This document shows positions 34,810-43,361 of a stretch of DNA of 64,000 bases, piece by piece. Both the position numbers and the translations under genes were made by a program. Position 1 is the stretch's first letter; every line of letters begins with the position of its first letter. The DNA is from Paenibacillus hemerocallicola. GTDB lineage: Bacteria > Bacillota > Bacilli > Paenibacillales > NBRC-103111. The notes beneath the pieces were generated by a model. It worked only from the letters and a program-made list of their open reading frames with translations. It was not told the origin of the DNA and made no database searches. The stretch covers positions 62,001 through 126,000 of the forward strand of contig NZ_VDCQ01000017.1 in NCBI RefSeq assembly GCF_006265175.1, given 5' to 3'.

Positions 34810-35205
34810 ATGAACGAACAATTGTTAGGCAAGCTGCGCTACAAGGAGGGCGCCGCCGCGGTCTGGAACGCGCCTGAAGGGTACGATCTCGGAATCGGCA
34901 GTCCAGCGGAACGGACTGAGGGCGCGTACGATTTCGCGCTGCTCTACGTCAACAACTTCAGCGAGGCCGAACAGTGGGTGCCGAAGGTCATACCGGACTT
35001 GAAAGAGGATGCCTTATTTTGGGTATCCTATCCGAAGCAAGGTCCCAAGGCGAAGGAGAAGCCGGACATCAACCGGGATATTTTGGCCGCGTGGGTGCAA
35101 GAGCATACGCCCTACAGAGCCGTCAGCAACGTCGCCATCGACGAAAAATGGTCGGCTCTCCGCTTCCGCCCCCAAGACAAGGTCAAGACCGGCAAGCGCA
35201 CGTAA
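34810..35205 (+). CDS. DUF3052-like small protein
   Basis: A 131-residue cytoplasmic protein. The pattern of an alpha/beta domain with YDFALLYVNNFSEAEQWV, then ALFWVSYPK and a lysine-rich turn, DINRDILAAWVQEH and VAIDEKWSALRFRP resembles DUF3052-type proteins. Function is unknown. GGAGG precedes the ATG by ten bases; the frame upstream to 34717 crosses the promoter and is excluded. It is first in an operon with the SRPBCC and ArsR genes, which suggests a shared small-ligand or stress role. Confidence 0.75.
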   Translation: MNEQLLGKLRYKEGAAAVWNAPEGYDLGIGSPAERTEGAYDFALLYVNNFSEAEQWVPKVIPDLKEDALFWVSYPKQGPKAKEKPDINRDILAAWVQEHTPYRAVSNVAIDEKWSALRFRPQDKVKTGKRT

Positions 35206-35251
35206 CTAGACCAAGCAACGCAAATATCCGAAAAAACAGGAGGACTAATCC

Positions 35252-35677
35252 ATGAACAACAATACGTCGGACACGCTGCCGGACATTCGTCAAACGGTGC
35301 TCTTAAACGCGCCTATTCAAAAAGTATGGGACGCCGTCGCCACCTCGGAAGGAATCGCCGCCTGGTTCATGCCGAACGATTTCAAGCCGGAGCTCGGCTA
35401 TGAATTCCAGCTGCACGCGGGGCCGTTCGGTGACTCGCCCTGCAAAGTAACCGAGCTGGATCCTCCCCGCCGCCTGTCGTTCACGTGGGCCAAAGATTGG
35501 ACCCTTACGTTCGAGCTGGCGGAGCAGGACGGCAAAACCGAGTTCACCTTGATCCACGGCGGCTGGAGTCCGGATATCGTGACCGAATTCGGCGAAACCC
35601 ACCGCGTCGTGCGCGAACGGATGTCGCAAGGCTGGATCGGTATTGTGCAGAAGCTCTCGTCCCATGTCGAAGGCTAA
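35252..35677 (+). CDS. SRPBCC (AHSA1-like) domain protein
   Basis: A 141-residue helix-grip protein of the Aha1/START type. IRQTVLLNAPIQKVWDAVATSEGIAAWFMP is the usual entry strand and helix, and RRLSFTWA and TLIHGGW lie on the central sheet. Such proteins bind hydrophobic ligands or act with a neighbouring ArsR regulator. CAGGAGG precedes the ATG. Its last 14 bases overlap the ArsR gene, so the two are made together. Confidence 0.9.
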   Translation: MNNNTSDTLPDIRQTVLLNAPIQKVWDAVATSEGIAAWFMPNDFKPELGYEFQLHAGPFGDSPCKVTELDPPRRLSFTWAKDWTLTFELAEQDGKTEFTLIHGGWSPDIVTEFGETHRVVRERMSQGWIGIVQKLSSHVEG

Positions 35678-36071
35678 GACGGCTGCGGGCGGCGCAGCGG
35701 CGAAGCACGACGTGTTTCAAGCGATTGCCGATCCGACCCGTCGCAAGCTGCTGCTTCTGCTCGACGGACAGGAGATGCCGGTCACGGTCATCAGCGGCCA
35801 CTTTCCGATGAGCCGTACGGCGGTTTCCAAACATTTGCGCATTTTGGCGGACGCCGGATTGGTCAAGGAACGCAAGGTCGGCCGGGAAACCCGATACCGG
35901 ATGGAGCCCGAGCCGCTGCTCGAATTGAAGCGCTGGCTCGCCTATTTCGAGCGCTATTGGGAAAACAAGATGGCCGCGCTCAAACGGTACGTCGAAGCCG
36001 AAGATCCGGTCGGCGACACCGGATTCCCGCAGCTTAAAATCGCTCCACTAAGCGCTGACGACGAAACGTAA
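35664..36071 (+). CDS. ArsR-family winged-helix regulator
   Basis: A 135-residue repressor. The winged helix lies at about 10-95, with FQAIADPTRRKLLLLL, then ISGHFPMSRTAVSKHLRIL as recognition helix and the wing ERKVGRETRYRM. No cysteine metal site is visible, so it belongs to the SRPBCC-associated branch rather than the metal sensors. It overlaps the SRPBCC gene by 14 bases and lacks a strong ribosome site of its own, indicating coupling. It probably autoregulates through the TGACAC-N11-GTGTCA palindrome at 34736-34758. Confidence 0.9.
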   Translation: MSKAKTAAGGAAAKHDVFQAIADPTRRKLLLLLDGQEMPVTVISGHFPMSRTAVSKHLRILADAGLVKERKVGRETRYRMEPEPLLELKRWLAYFERYWENKMAALKRYVEAEDPVGDTGFPQLKIAPLSADDET

Positions 36072-36098
36072 GGAGCGACAACAAAATCACACAAAATA

Positions 36099-36140
36099 AA
36101 GAACCTCCATCCCGTCCTATGCGTGGCTTTGGAGGTTCTT
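36099..36140. terminator. Convergent bidirectional terminator
   Basis: An 11-bp stem AAGAACCTCCA (36099-36109) / TGGAGGTTCTT (36130-36140) lies between the convergent ArsR and histidine phosphatase genes. The minus-strand product runs into TTATTTTG, so termination is stronger for the long minus-strand gene run. Confidence 0.8.
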
Positions 36141-36165
36141 GGCTTTACCCATGACTTCACGGCCG

Positions 36166-36789
36166 TCACTTGACGACCTGAAACAATTGCGGAATCGCCG
36201 GTCCGACATAACGGACGGATGTGCGGTTTCCCTCCAGTCCGAGCCACCATATGCTGCAGTTGTCGCCATACGGCCTTACTTGGCTGGAGTAGTCCAATCC
36301 GAGGACGGCCAGCATCAGACGGCGGTTCAGCGCGCCGTGGGCGACCAGCGCGACGCGCCCGTCTTCTCCGCCCTGCTCGCGCAATCGCCCGAGCAGCAGC
36401 CGCGCCCGCTCGAAGCCGCTCTGCGACGTTTCGCCGCCGGGACAATGCCAGCCTAACGGGTCGGCAACCCCCACGCCGGGAAAGCGGATTTCCGGGTACA
36501 GCTCGGTCAGCCGTTCCATCGTAGGTCCGCGATAGCCGTCGCCGGTCCATACTTCGTGGGCGTCCAGCCATACCTCGACCGGCAAGCCCGTCGCGCGGGC
36601 GAGCGGCTGCGCGGTTTCAACGGCCCTCATGAGCGGGCTGCAAAAGATGCGGTCAAGCTTCGCCTCCGCCATGCAGGCCGCCATGACCGCCGCTTGCCCG
36701 CGGCCGCGCTCGGTCAGACCTCCGTCCGCGAGCAGCGTCTCGGACGTATTCGTAACGGATTCGCCGTGGCGGATAATGAATAGTTCCAT
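36166..36789 (-). CDS. Histidine phosphatase family protein (phosphoglycerate-mutase-like)
   Basis: A 207-residue member of the histidine phosphatase clan. RHGES (7-11) supplies the phospho-accepting histidine; CSPLMRAVETAQPL, the acidic HEVWTG region and VALVAHGALNRRLM supply the other active-site residues. It hydrolyses a phosphomonoester in the cytosol; the substrate is unknown. AGGAGG lies nine bases before the ATG. It is the last gene of the long minus-strand run and is paralogous to the pair at 45619 and 46254. Confidence 0.9.
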   Translation of the reverse strand: MELFIIRHGESVTNTSETLLADGGLTERGRGQAAVMAACMAEAKLDRIFCSPLMRAVETAQPLARATGLPVEVWLDAHEVWTGDGYRGPTMERLTELYPEIRFPGVGVADPLGWHCPGGETSQSGFERARLLLGRLREQGGEDGRVALVAHGALNRRLMLAVLGLDYSSQVRPYGDNCSIWWLGLEGNRTSVRYVGPAIPQLFQVVK

Positions 36790-36816
36790 CCGTATGTACC
36801 TCCTGTTGAAATGGAA

Positions 36817-38187
36817 TTATGCGAACAAAGCGGGCTTCAGCGTCCACGTCTGCAGCTTGGACATCCGCACCGTGTTCGGCGCTCGGAAATTTTCGGGAAA
36901 AATACGCCATTTCGGTCCCCACAGGTCGTTGTCCGCAGCGTACCGCTCCGTCTCCAATATCCCTTCGACAAGCGCAACCGTATCGTCATCCCGCAATCCC
37001 AATCGAATGATCCGGGCCATCGTACAGGTCAGATCGAGCACGCTCACCTTCCGCCCGGCCGCCTCGTAGCAGTCCGGCAGCTGCCTGAAGCCGAGAACGT
37101 GCGGCTCTTCGGCCGCCTCCAGCGCTTTCTTGATGTCCGCGACACGCAGCGCCTCCCCTCTTGCCTCGCTAACGGCTTCATGTTCCGGACCGTAGGCGAG
37201 CTGCGGCGTAAGCTCGCGGCCGAGTAGCAGGCCGGCAAACAGCGAATGCAATTCGGATGCCGAATAGCTTTTGCCGCCGAGCTCGCGGAAGCCCAATTCG
37301 CGGTCTACCGTTGCGGCAAGCTCGCGCACCTCGGACTCCGTCAACGTTCCGGGCTGCGAACGTTCCAGACTCAGCGCCCGCTCTGCCGTTATATATTCGA
37401 TCTGCCCTTTGGACAGCGTATAGTCGATAAATTCGCCGAGCTTGGCGAGCCAGTGCTCCATCTCCCCGTCCGGCTTGAGCGGGGCCGGACGCCACTCCTC
37501 GCGGGGAGTTTGCCGTCCGCGCGCGAAGTTGACCGCATCCCAGAAGCCTTCGCAGACGAAATCGCATTCGTGGCAGTAGATGCTGATGAAGCCGACCGAT
37601 TCGTGGGCCGACTGCTCGCAGTACCGGTCGAACTCGGCAATCGCCCGCTCCATGCCGCCCTCCTTGAAAGATAGCTTGATCGTCGCCGTCAAGCTCGTAA
37701 AATTCAACAGGCCGCCGTACCAGAACGGCCGACCTTCCAGCATGATTTGATCGTGATCGTCCAAATAGACGGGAACACCCCATTTGCGCAGCGCGGCGAA
37801 CGTTTGCGGCGCCCAGGAATAGCCGGCCTGCCCGTAACAGACAACGGGCGAGCGTGTTATGCGTTGAACGTCTTCGAGCCCTGCGCGCTCCCGCGTCTCA
37901 AACTCCATGGCGCCTTCGCGGAAGCCGAGGTGCTCCAAATATTCGGTGCTCACCGGATGCTGGCTGTGCAAGTCGCTATGATAGCCGATTTCGTGGCCGG
38001 ACAGCCCGTTCAGAATATCTTGCCGCTGCTGGGCGCTCGTCAGACGCGCCTTCTCGCCGACGATTTTGAAAATGCCGGGAATCCCCTTCTCCTTCAGCAC
38101 TTGCAGCGCTCCCGACCATGCATCCTGCGCCTCCGGGGTAATGTAATCCTCCACATCGAACCAAAGCAGCACTTTGATGTTTGCCAT
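36817..38187 (-). CDS. Polysaccharide deacetylase-like protein
   Basis: A 456-residue cytoplasmic protein. The first about 250 residues follow the NodB/polysaccharide-deacetylase barrel: FDVEDY (10-15) with the metal/base aspartates, GHEIGYHSDLHSQHP (64-78) with the metal histidines, and a late ISIYCHECDFV segment. The remaining 200 residues are an extra alpha-helical domain I do not recognise. Lacking a signal peptide, it may deacetylate or hydrolyse an imported molecule rather than cell wall. AAAGGAG eight bases upstream sets the ATG at 38187; the frame extends to 38211. Confidence 0.82.
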   Translation of the reverse strand: MANIKVLLWFDVEDYITPEAQDAWSGALQVLKEKGIPGIFKIVGEKARLTSAQQRQDILNGLSGHEIGYHSDLHSQHPVSTEYLEHLGFREGAMEFETRERAGLEDVQRITRSPVVCYGQAGYSWAPQTFAALRKWGVPVYLDDHDQIMLEGRPFWYGGLLNFTSLTATIKLSFKEGGMERAIAEFDRYCEQSAHESVGFISIYCHECDFVCEGFWDAVNFARGRQTPREEWRPAPLKPDGEMEHWLAKLGEFIDYTLSKGQIEYITAERALSLERSQPGTLTESEVRELAATVDRELGFRELGGKSYSASELHSLFAGLLLGRELTPQLAYGPEHEAVSEARGEALRVADIKKALEAAEEPHVLGFRQLPDCYEAAGRKVSVLDLTCTMARIIRLGLRDDDTVALVEGILETERYAADNDLWGPKWRIFPENFRAPNTVRMSKLQTWTLKPALFA

Positions 38188-38257
38188 ATGTCCGACTCCT
38201 TTCGGTCGCATTTTACCGTATTATATCGACGTATAATTCCGGCATCTGTACCGGCAG

Positions 38258-39130
38258 CTACACTTCCTCCCAAATCCGCCGCACATTGTCGAAGGCAATT
38301 CGGGCCCCGGTCAGCGCAGGCTCCATTCCTTCGAATTCGATCGACAAATACCCGTCGTAGCCGGACGCCTTGATCGTGGACAACAAATGATGCATATCGA
38401 GCGAGCCGCATCCGGCGATCGCTCCGCGCAAATAATTGCCGCCGACCGTGGCGAACCAGCCCTCTCCGGGATGACTGCACCGCTTGCGGCTGTAGAAATC
38501 TTTGACGTGCACCATCGAAGCGTACGGAATCAGCTTCGCAACGGCGATATGCGGATCTTCGTCGGCGACCATGAAATTGCCCACGTCGACCGTTGTCTTG
38601 TAGTTGGACCGGCCGACGCTTTGCAGCACGCGCAGGACGCGGTCGCTCGACTGGACGTAATAGCCGTGGTTTTCCAAGCTGGTCGCAATGCCCAAGCCCG
38701 CGGCATAGTCGGCAATTTCCCGGCACGCTTGAACGATGGACGGCAAGTCGGCTTCGAACCGGTCGATGGAGCATTCGCCGATCGGCCTCTTCGCTACGTC
38801 ATGGCGCATCAGCTTCGCGCCGAGCGCGTGTGCGATATCGACCTGGCCTTTGATTCTGGCAATCTCGGCGGCAAGCGCGGCCTCGTCCTTGTTCACGAAA
38901 TTTCCGCCTACGGCATAATTCGATATCGCAAGCCCGTTTTCCTCGGCCGTTTGCCGAATCCGCTCCACGAACCGCTCCTCCTTGATCTGCTCCCTCATGC
39001 CCGACAAAGGCACGATTTCCACATGCGCCGCTCCCTGCTCGGCAATCCAGCGAATCGCCCGGAAAATATCCATATCGCCCGAGTCGATCAGGGCGTGCAA
39101 GCTGTAGCTGCTTATTCCCAGTTTCATCAT
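38258..39130 (-). CDS. Sugar phosphate isomerase/epimerase (IolE/IolI-like TIM barrel)
   Basis: A 290-residue AP-endonuclease-2-type TIM barrel. LGISSYSLHALI starts the barrel, HVEIVPLSG gives the first metal-side glutamate, and LENHGYYVQSS, TVDVGNFMVADEDP, VHVKDFY and GYDGYLSIEFEGME supply the typical Glu/His/Asp metal ligands. Family members isomerise or dehydrate sugars and inositols. ATGA at 39127-39130 overlaps the stop of the EEP gene, so the two are translationally coupled. Confidence 0.9.
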   Translation of the reverse strand: MMKLGISSYSLHALIDSGDMDIFRAIRWIAEQGAAHVEIVPLSGMREQIKEERFVERIRQTAEENGLAISNYAVGGNFVNKDEAALAAEIARIKGQVDIAHALGAKLMRHDVAKRPIGECSIDRFEADLPSIVQACREIADYAAGLGIATSLENHGYYVQSSDRVLRVLQSVGRSNYKTTVDVGNFMVADEDPHIAVAKLIPYASMVHVKDFYSRKRCSHPGEGWFATVGGNYLRGAIAGCGSLDMHHLLSTIKASGYDGYLSIEFEGMEPALTGARIAFDNVRRIWEEV

Positions 39131-39984
39131 ATCCGCACGCTTCCTTCGGTTTTATTGGATCGCGTCGAGCGTCCGGATCCGTCCGGCTCTTGTACGATTG
39201 CACGGGCCAGTACCGGGTAATGGTCGGATGGGTACAAGCCGCCGATCCGGTCGCGTATAATGCCGACACCCAGAAAGCGGATTTCCGGCGAGGCGAAGAC
39301 GTAATCGATCGGCCTCCCCTCATCCCCGCCCGCGAAGCCGTGGAACGAAAGCCCCGGATCTTTGCCCGCGGACTCATAGGCATCGCAAAGCGAACTGAGT
39401 GCGCCGTCCACTTCGAGCTTTCCGCGCAAAAAAGCGATAGCCGGATTGTCCGGCTCGGCATTCATATCCCCGGTCAAAAACGCCGGCAAGCCGGTGCGCT
39501 CCCGATGCTCGGCCAGTCTCGTCCACAGCAGGCGGCTTCCTTTTTCCCTGGCATGCTGGCTGCTGTGGTCCAGATGGGTGTTATAGTGCAGAAACGATTT
39601 CCCCGACTCTGTTCTGGACCGGAACAATACCCATGTGCATATTCGGAAGTGCGACGCGCCCCAGCTTTTTTCCTTCGGTCCGTCCGGCTGCTCGGACAGC
39701 CAAAACTGCCCCCGGTCGAGCGGCTCGACCTCGTCCTTCCGGTAAAAGATCGCATTGAATTCATTCTCGCGGCCGCCGTTTCTTCCTTCTCCGACCCAGC
39801 CGTATTCGGGCAAGGCAAGCTCCAGATCGGTCAGCATGCCGTACAATCCTTCCTGTGTTCCGACGATCGCCGGCCGGTAGAGGGAGAACATTTCCGCGGC
39901 CGCCCCCTTGCGATGCTCCCAGCTGTTCCCACCGTCCCCCGGGTTGTTGAAGCGGAGATTGAATGTCATTACCGATACGTTCAT
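39127..39984 (-). CDS. Endonuclease/exonuclease/phosphatase (EEP) family protein
   Basis: A 285-residue EEP-fold hydrolase. All fold motifs are present: TFNLRFNN at the start, GTQEG with the metal glutamate, NTHLDHSS, the catalytic GDMNAEPDN, IDYVFAS and the terminal SDHYPV. In this family such proteins cleave phosphoesters of nucleic acids, inositol phosphates or phospholipids. With no signal peptide and IolE-like and Gfo/Idh neighbours, a small-molecule phosphatase role is more likely than DNA repair. GGAGGG precedes the ATG. Overlaps the next gene by four bases. Confidence 0.9.
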   Translation of the reverse strand: MNVSVMTFNLRFNNPGDGGNSWEHRKGAAAEMFSLYRPAIVGTQEGLYGMLTDLELALPEYGWVGEGRNGGRENEFNAIFYRKDEVEPLDRGQFWLSEQPDGPKEKSWGASHFRICTWVLFRSRTESGKSFLHYNTHLDHSSQHAREKGSRLLWTRLAEHRERTGLPAFLTGDMNAEPDNPAIAFLRGKLEVDGALSSLCDAYESAGKDPGLSFHGFAGGDEGRPIDYVFASPEIRFLGVGIIRDRIGGLYPSDHYPVLARAIVQEPDGSGRSTRSNKTEGSVRI

Positions 39985-40020
39985 CGTTTTGTTCCCTCCA
40001 TCATTGTTTGGGCCTGTCGC

Positions 40021-41019
40021 CTACGAAGACTGGGCCGGCTCGGCGGCGACCAGCTTCGGCGGCGGCGGCACCCGTCCGATAGGCTCGTGCTCGGGCTGCT
40101 CCGCGACGAGCGAGTCGTCGGCAAGCCGGATCCAGGTATCGAAGCCGCTCTCCCCTTCGCGAAGCCGGATAATCCGCGCACCGCGCCGGAACGGTTCATC
40201 GCCAATGGTGTTGCAACCGCCCGCACGACCGTAGCACAGACGGATGCCGTATAAATCGCCCCAGAAGTCGTTCGTATGATCGTGGCCGACGAACGTCCCC
40301 ATCACGTCGCCCATCTGCTTCATCGCCGCGAACATGCCGGTGTTCAAGCGGGGACAGCCAACATTCTCATGCTTGACGCCATAACACGTATGCATATCCC
40401 ACACATCGTTATATTCGGGGAACGGAATGTGGAAAAAAGCCAATGCCGGCAGCGGTTCGCCGCCATTGCCCGCGCGGAACGCCTCCGACTGCCCGACATA
40501 CCAATCGATCTGATCGCGTTCGAGCCAAGCATAGCTTTTGAGAACAGACCTCGGAGCGCTGCAGCCGGTGTCGAAAAAGTAGAACGCCGCCTTCGCGGAG
40601 TCATTATCCGTATCCGCCCCTGCAACAGTCAGCGCATAATTCCCTACTCCCGACACATGGTCGGGACCCGCTTCGGCCAAGCATAGCTTGCGGCCCTCGA
40701 TCGCCTCCATCATTTCCTCACGGGTGCATATGTCATGCTCGGAGTCATGGTTGCCGAACACGAACGCATACGGCAGTTCCAGCCGTTCCGGCACGGCCAA
40801 TACTTCCAGCAGCTGCTCCAGCTGGTGGGGACAGCTGTTTCCTTTGACCGCATCCCCCGTAAAAACGACGAGATCCGGCCGTTCCCGCTTCAGTATCGAT
40901 TCCATGACGGCCATCGTTGCCTCGTCCTCCGCCGTTCCGCCCGCATAGTGCAGATCGGCAATCTGCACGATCGTGAACGTGCCGTCTCCGCGAAATCTAA
41001 GATTGCTTTGCTTTACCAT
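40021..41019 (-). CDS. Calcineurin-type metallophosphoesterase, copy 1
   Basis: A 332-residue dimetal phosphoesterase with the complete motif set ADLH, FTGDAV, FGNHDS, FFHIP and GHDHTND. It resembles the Dcr2/YPL-type phosphatases. It is paralogous over its full length to the next gene upstream (41152-42153): both share LRF.DGTFTI at the start, a Y-F-FD hydrophobic strand, RLCYGRA and an RLIRLREGE..F.TWIRLAD end. AGGAGG lies ten bases before the ATG at 41019; the frame runs on to 41052. Substrate unknown. Confidence 0.9.
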   Translation of the reverse strand: MVKQSNLRFRGDGTFTIVQIADLHYAGGTAEDEATMAVMESILKRERPDLVVFTGDAVKGNSCPHQLEQLLEVLAVPERLELPYAFVFGNHDSEHDICTREEMMEAIEGRKLCLAEAGPDHVSGVGNYALTVAGADTDNDSAKAAFYFFDTGCSAPRSVLKSYAWLERDQIDWYVGQSEAFRAGNGGEPLPALAFFHIPFPEYNDVWDMHTCYGVKHENVGCPRLNTGMFAAMKQMGDVMGTFVGHDHTNDFWGDLYGIRLCYGRAGGCNTIGDEPFRRGARIIRLREGESGFDTWIRLADDSLVAEQPEHEPIGRVPPPPKLVAAEPAQSS

Positions 41020-41151
41020 CGGGAATATGCCTCCTGTCTCCGTTCGCCGCATGCGGCGGGACTAACCGTCGTCCGGCGCAGCGGGGTTGCAGGGAGTCGC
41101 ACGCCATGCTTCGAAGCCCTCCAGCATGGCCGCGATATTTGCCGTCTCCGC

Positions 41152-42153
41152 TTACGAATGCGACGACTGTTCCGGCAAATGCTCCGGCTGGCTCGGCTCC
41201 GCCGTTCCGTCCGCCAGCCTGATCCAAGTTTGAAAGCCGCGTTCCCCTTCGCGCAGCCGGATGAGGCGCGACCCTCTTTGCAAGCCTCCCACGACCGTTC
41301 CATTGAAGCCGCTGGCGCGCCCGTAGCACAGACGGATGCCGGCGAGCTCGCCCCAGTAATCGTTGGAATGATCGTGGCCGACGAACGTTCCCATTACGTC
41401 CCCTCCCTCGACCATAGCCGCAAACAGACCGACATTCAGCGCAGGACAGCGTACTTCGGCGTACTTGGAGCCGTAACATACGCGCGACTGCCACACTTCC
41501 TCGTATTCCGGCAATGGAATATGGAAAAAAGCGAGCGCCGGCAGCGGTCCGCCGCTCCGCTCCGTCAGCCGTGCGGATTCGGCCGCATACCAGTCCGCCT
41601 TGTCGCTCCCGATCCATTCCCCTCGCCCGTCGATGCACGCCCAGTCCGGAGCGTTGCACTCGCTGTCGAAAAAATATAGCGCTGCCGCAGGCGCATCCGC
41701 AGGCCGCGAGCCCTCGATCGGGATCGTATAGTTGCCTACCCCGCCGAGCGACTCCGGTCCCGCTTCGGCCACGCAATACGGCTGCCGCCTCTCCTGCTCC
41801 ATCAGCTCGGCCCGAGTCGCATCCTTGCGCGAATCGTGGTTGCCGAATACGAACGCATACGGAATGCCGGCATCTGCGGCGCAAGCCGTCACCTCGGCGA
41901 ACTGGGCCCTCGCATCCGGCCCCCGGCGTATGAGATCGCCGGTAAAGACGGCCAAATCCGGCCGTTCGAGCTCCAGCACCCGTTCGATCAAAGCCAAGGA
42001 AAGACGGTCCTCCGGCGCGTCTCCCCCGTTATGCACGTCGGCAAACTGCGCGATCGTAAACGTCCCGTCGGACCGAAAACGCAAGCTGCGTTTTTGGACG
42101 GACAAGCCGGCTTCATCAGCCCGCTCCGACGCTGTCTCCACGCGAAGCTTCAT
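41152..42153 (-). CDS. Calcineurin-type metallophosphoesterase, copy 2
   Basis: A 333-residue paralogue of the preceding entry with ADVH, FTGDLI, FGNHDS, FFHIP and GHDHSND all intact, so both copies should be active. The copies are clearly diverged, which argues for different substrates rather than recent amplification. GGAGG eight bases upstream sets the ATG at 42153; the open frame continues to 42276 without support. It follows a 271-base gap and may start a separate transcript. Confidence 0.9.
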   Translation of the reverse strand: MKLRVETASERADEAGLSVQKRSLRFRSDGTFTIAQFADVHNGGDAPEDRLSLALIERVLELERPDLAVFTGDLIRRGPDARAQFAEVTACAADAGIPYAFVFGNHDSRKDATRAELMEQERRQPYCVAEAGPESLGGVGNYTIPIEGSRPADAPAAALYFFDSECNAPDWACIDGRGEWIGSDKADWYAAESARLTERSGGPLPALAFFHIPLPEYEEVWQSRVCYGSKYAEVRCPALNVGLFAAMVEGGDVMGTFVGHDHSNDYWGELAGIRLCYGRASGFNGTVVGGLQRGSRLIRLREGERGFQTWIRLADGTAEPSQPEHLPEQSSHS

Positions 42154-42424
42154 AGTCTCAGCCTCCGTCCCGATGAGAAAGGTTCGTTTCGGTTCGAAGC
42201 CTATTCGACGAACTCGCCCCGCCCGCCGGCAAATTGGTGAACCCGATTTTACTATTGGTGACCTTATGTTCAGCAATAGACACTCATGCCTCTGACGAGG
42301 CCCCGCTGAATGATGATGGAAAGCTTCGCAACCGCTCGGTTCAAGCTATTTCCAGGGTAGTAAATCAACCTTAGCAGTATCCTTCAGGTTCAGTATTGAC
42401 TTGAGCCTGCCTCACCGCGGCTGG
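42154..42424. other. 271-base gap inside the long minus-strand run
   Basis: No gene, clear terminator or good promoter is seen. Words such as GGTGAAC and TATTGGTGAC near 42234-42262 faintly resemble the GTTCACTA repeat family. It may mark the boundary between two operons. Confidence 0.4.
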
Positions 42425-43285
42425 CTACCACGGAACGTCGCCAAGCAGCTTCCGCCCCAGCTCCGTCAGACGCGCCGGTTCCGTACCCGGAAGACGCTCC
42501 AGCCCCCGCGGATCCTCGGTGGCGTACGCGGGTCCGACCCGGTCGCGCCAGCTTGCGACGGCTTCTTCCCGACGCACTCCGGGCGCAGCCGGGAACATCG
42601 TAATATATTGCGCGAAGCGCGGCAGCTTCGTGTAATTTTGCCCGTTGCCGTGGGCGAGCAGGACGTCCCAGATCAGCAAATCGCCGGCTTCCCCGGGGAT
42701 CGGCACGATGTCGTGGCCGGAAACGTCCGGTATCGTCGGATGCCGATCGGCCGGCTGCGTCCCGATCCATCGCTCGAAGTCGCGGTACAGGCTCGGTACG
42801 CCTTGAAAGCCGCCCTGATCCGCCGACGTATCGGCCAAATACAGCACGCCCTGCACGCGCGGCGGCCTCGGCAGCGGAAACGTCAAATTGGACGTATTCG
42901 TGTCCCAATGAATGAAGCCGGTATTGAATTTCGTCATATCGTCGCGGCGAGGGGGCTTCATATTGACCCGGTCGATGCTTACCCACAGCTTCTCCTCCCC
43001 GAGAAGCTCGGCGAACGCTTGATACAGCCGCGGATGCTGCCGGTTATCCCACATCGTCTGATGATGGAACAGCGGAATCATGCCCTCGCTCTGATGCTTC
43101 CACATATCGTCCATGCCGGCGGCCGGACGGTACCAGCTCTCCGGATCGTCCGGGCTCTGCCCGGTAAACGCCCAAATCGCGTCGATGACAGGATCGCAAT
43201 TGGACTTCGGCACGACTCCCTTTACGAGAACATATCCGTTCGTATGGAAAAAATCGCGCATCTCCGAAGTAACAACCTCTCCCAT
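42425..43285 (-). CDS. Phytanoyl-CoA dioxygenase (PhyH) family protein
   Basis: A 286-residue Fe(II)/2-oxoglutarate oxygenase fold. The iron ligands are H126 and D128 in FIHWDTN and the distal H212 in LLAHGNG; a downstream arginine (FAQY region) would bind 2-oxoglutarate. It likely hydroxylates a small molecule such as a modified sugar or lipid fragment. The ATG at 43285 is preferred, with AAAGGA ten bases upstream, over a GTG three codons earlier that lies too close to that site. It lies between the propeller protein and the phosphoesterases. Confidence 0.88.
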   Translation of the reverse strand: MGEVVTSEMRDFFHTNGYVLVKGVVPKSNCDPVIDAIWAFTGQSPDDPESWYRPAAGMDDMWKHQSEGMIPLFHHQTMWDNRQHPRLYQAFAELLGEEKLWVSIDRVNMKPPRRDDMTKFNTGFIHWDTNTSNLTFPLPRPPRVQGVLYLADTSADQGGFQGVPSLYRDFERWIGTQPADRHPTIPDVSGHDIVPIPGEAGDLLIWDVLLAHGNGQNYTKLPRFAQYITMFPAAPGVRREEAVASWRDRVGPAYATEDPRGLERLPGTEPARLTELGRKLLGDVPW

Positions 43286-43361
43286 TCTCCCCACATCCTT
43301 TCAACGTATGGACAAGCGTCTGCCCGCGCTCCCGGTATTCCGAATCGCGCGGGAGCCATCG

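Noticed and set aside
42154-42424. Possible insertion element remnant in the gap of the long gene run
   Set aside because: No terminal inverted repeats, target duplication or transposase fragment were found; only weak words similar to the GTTCACTA repeats.
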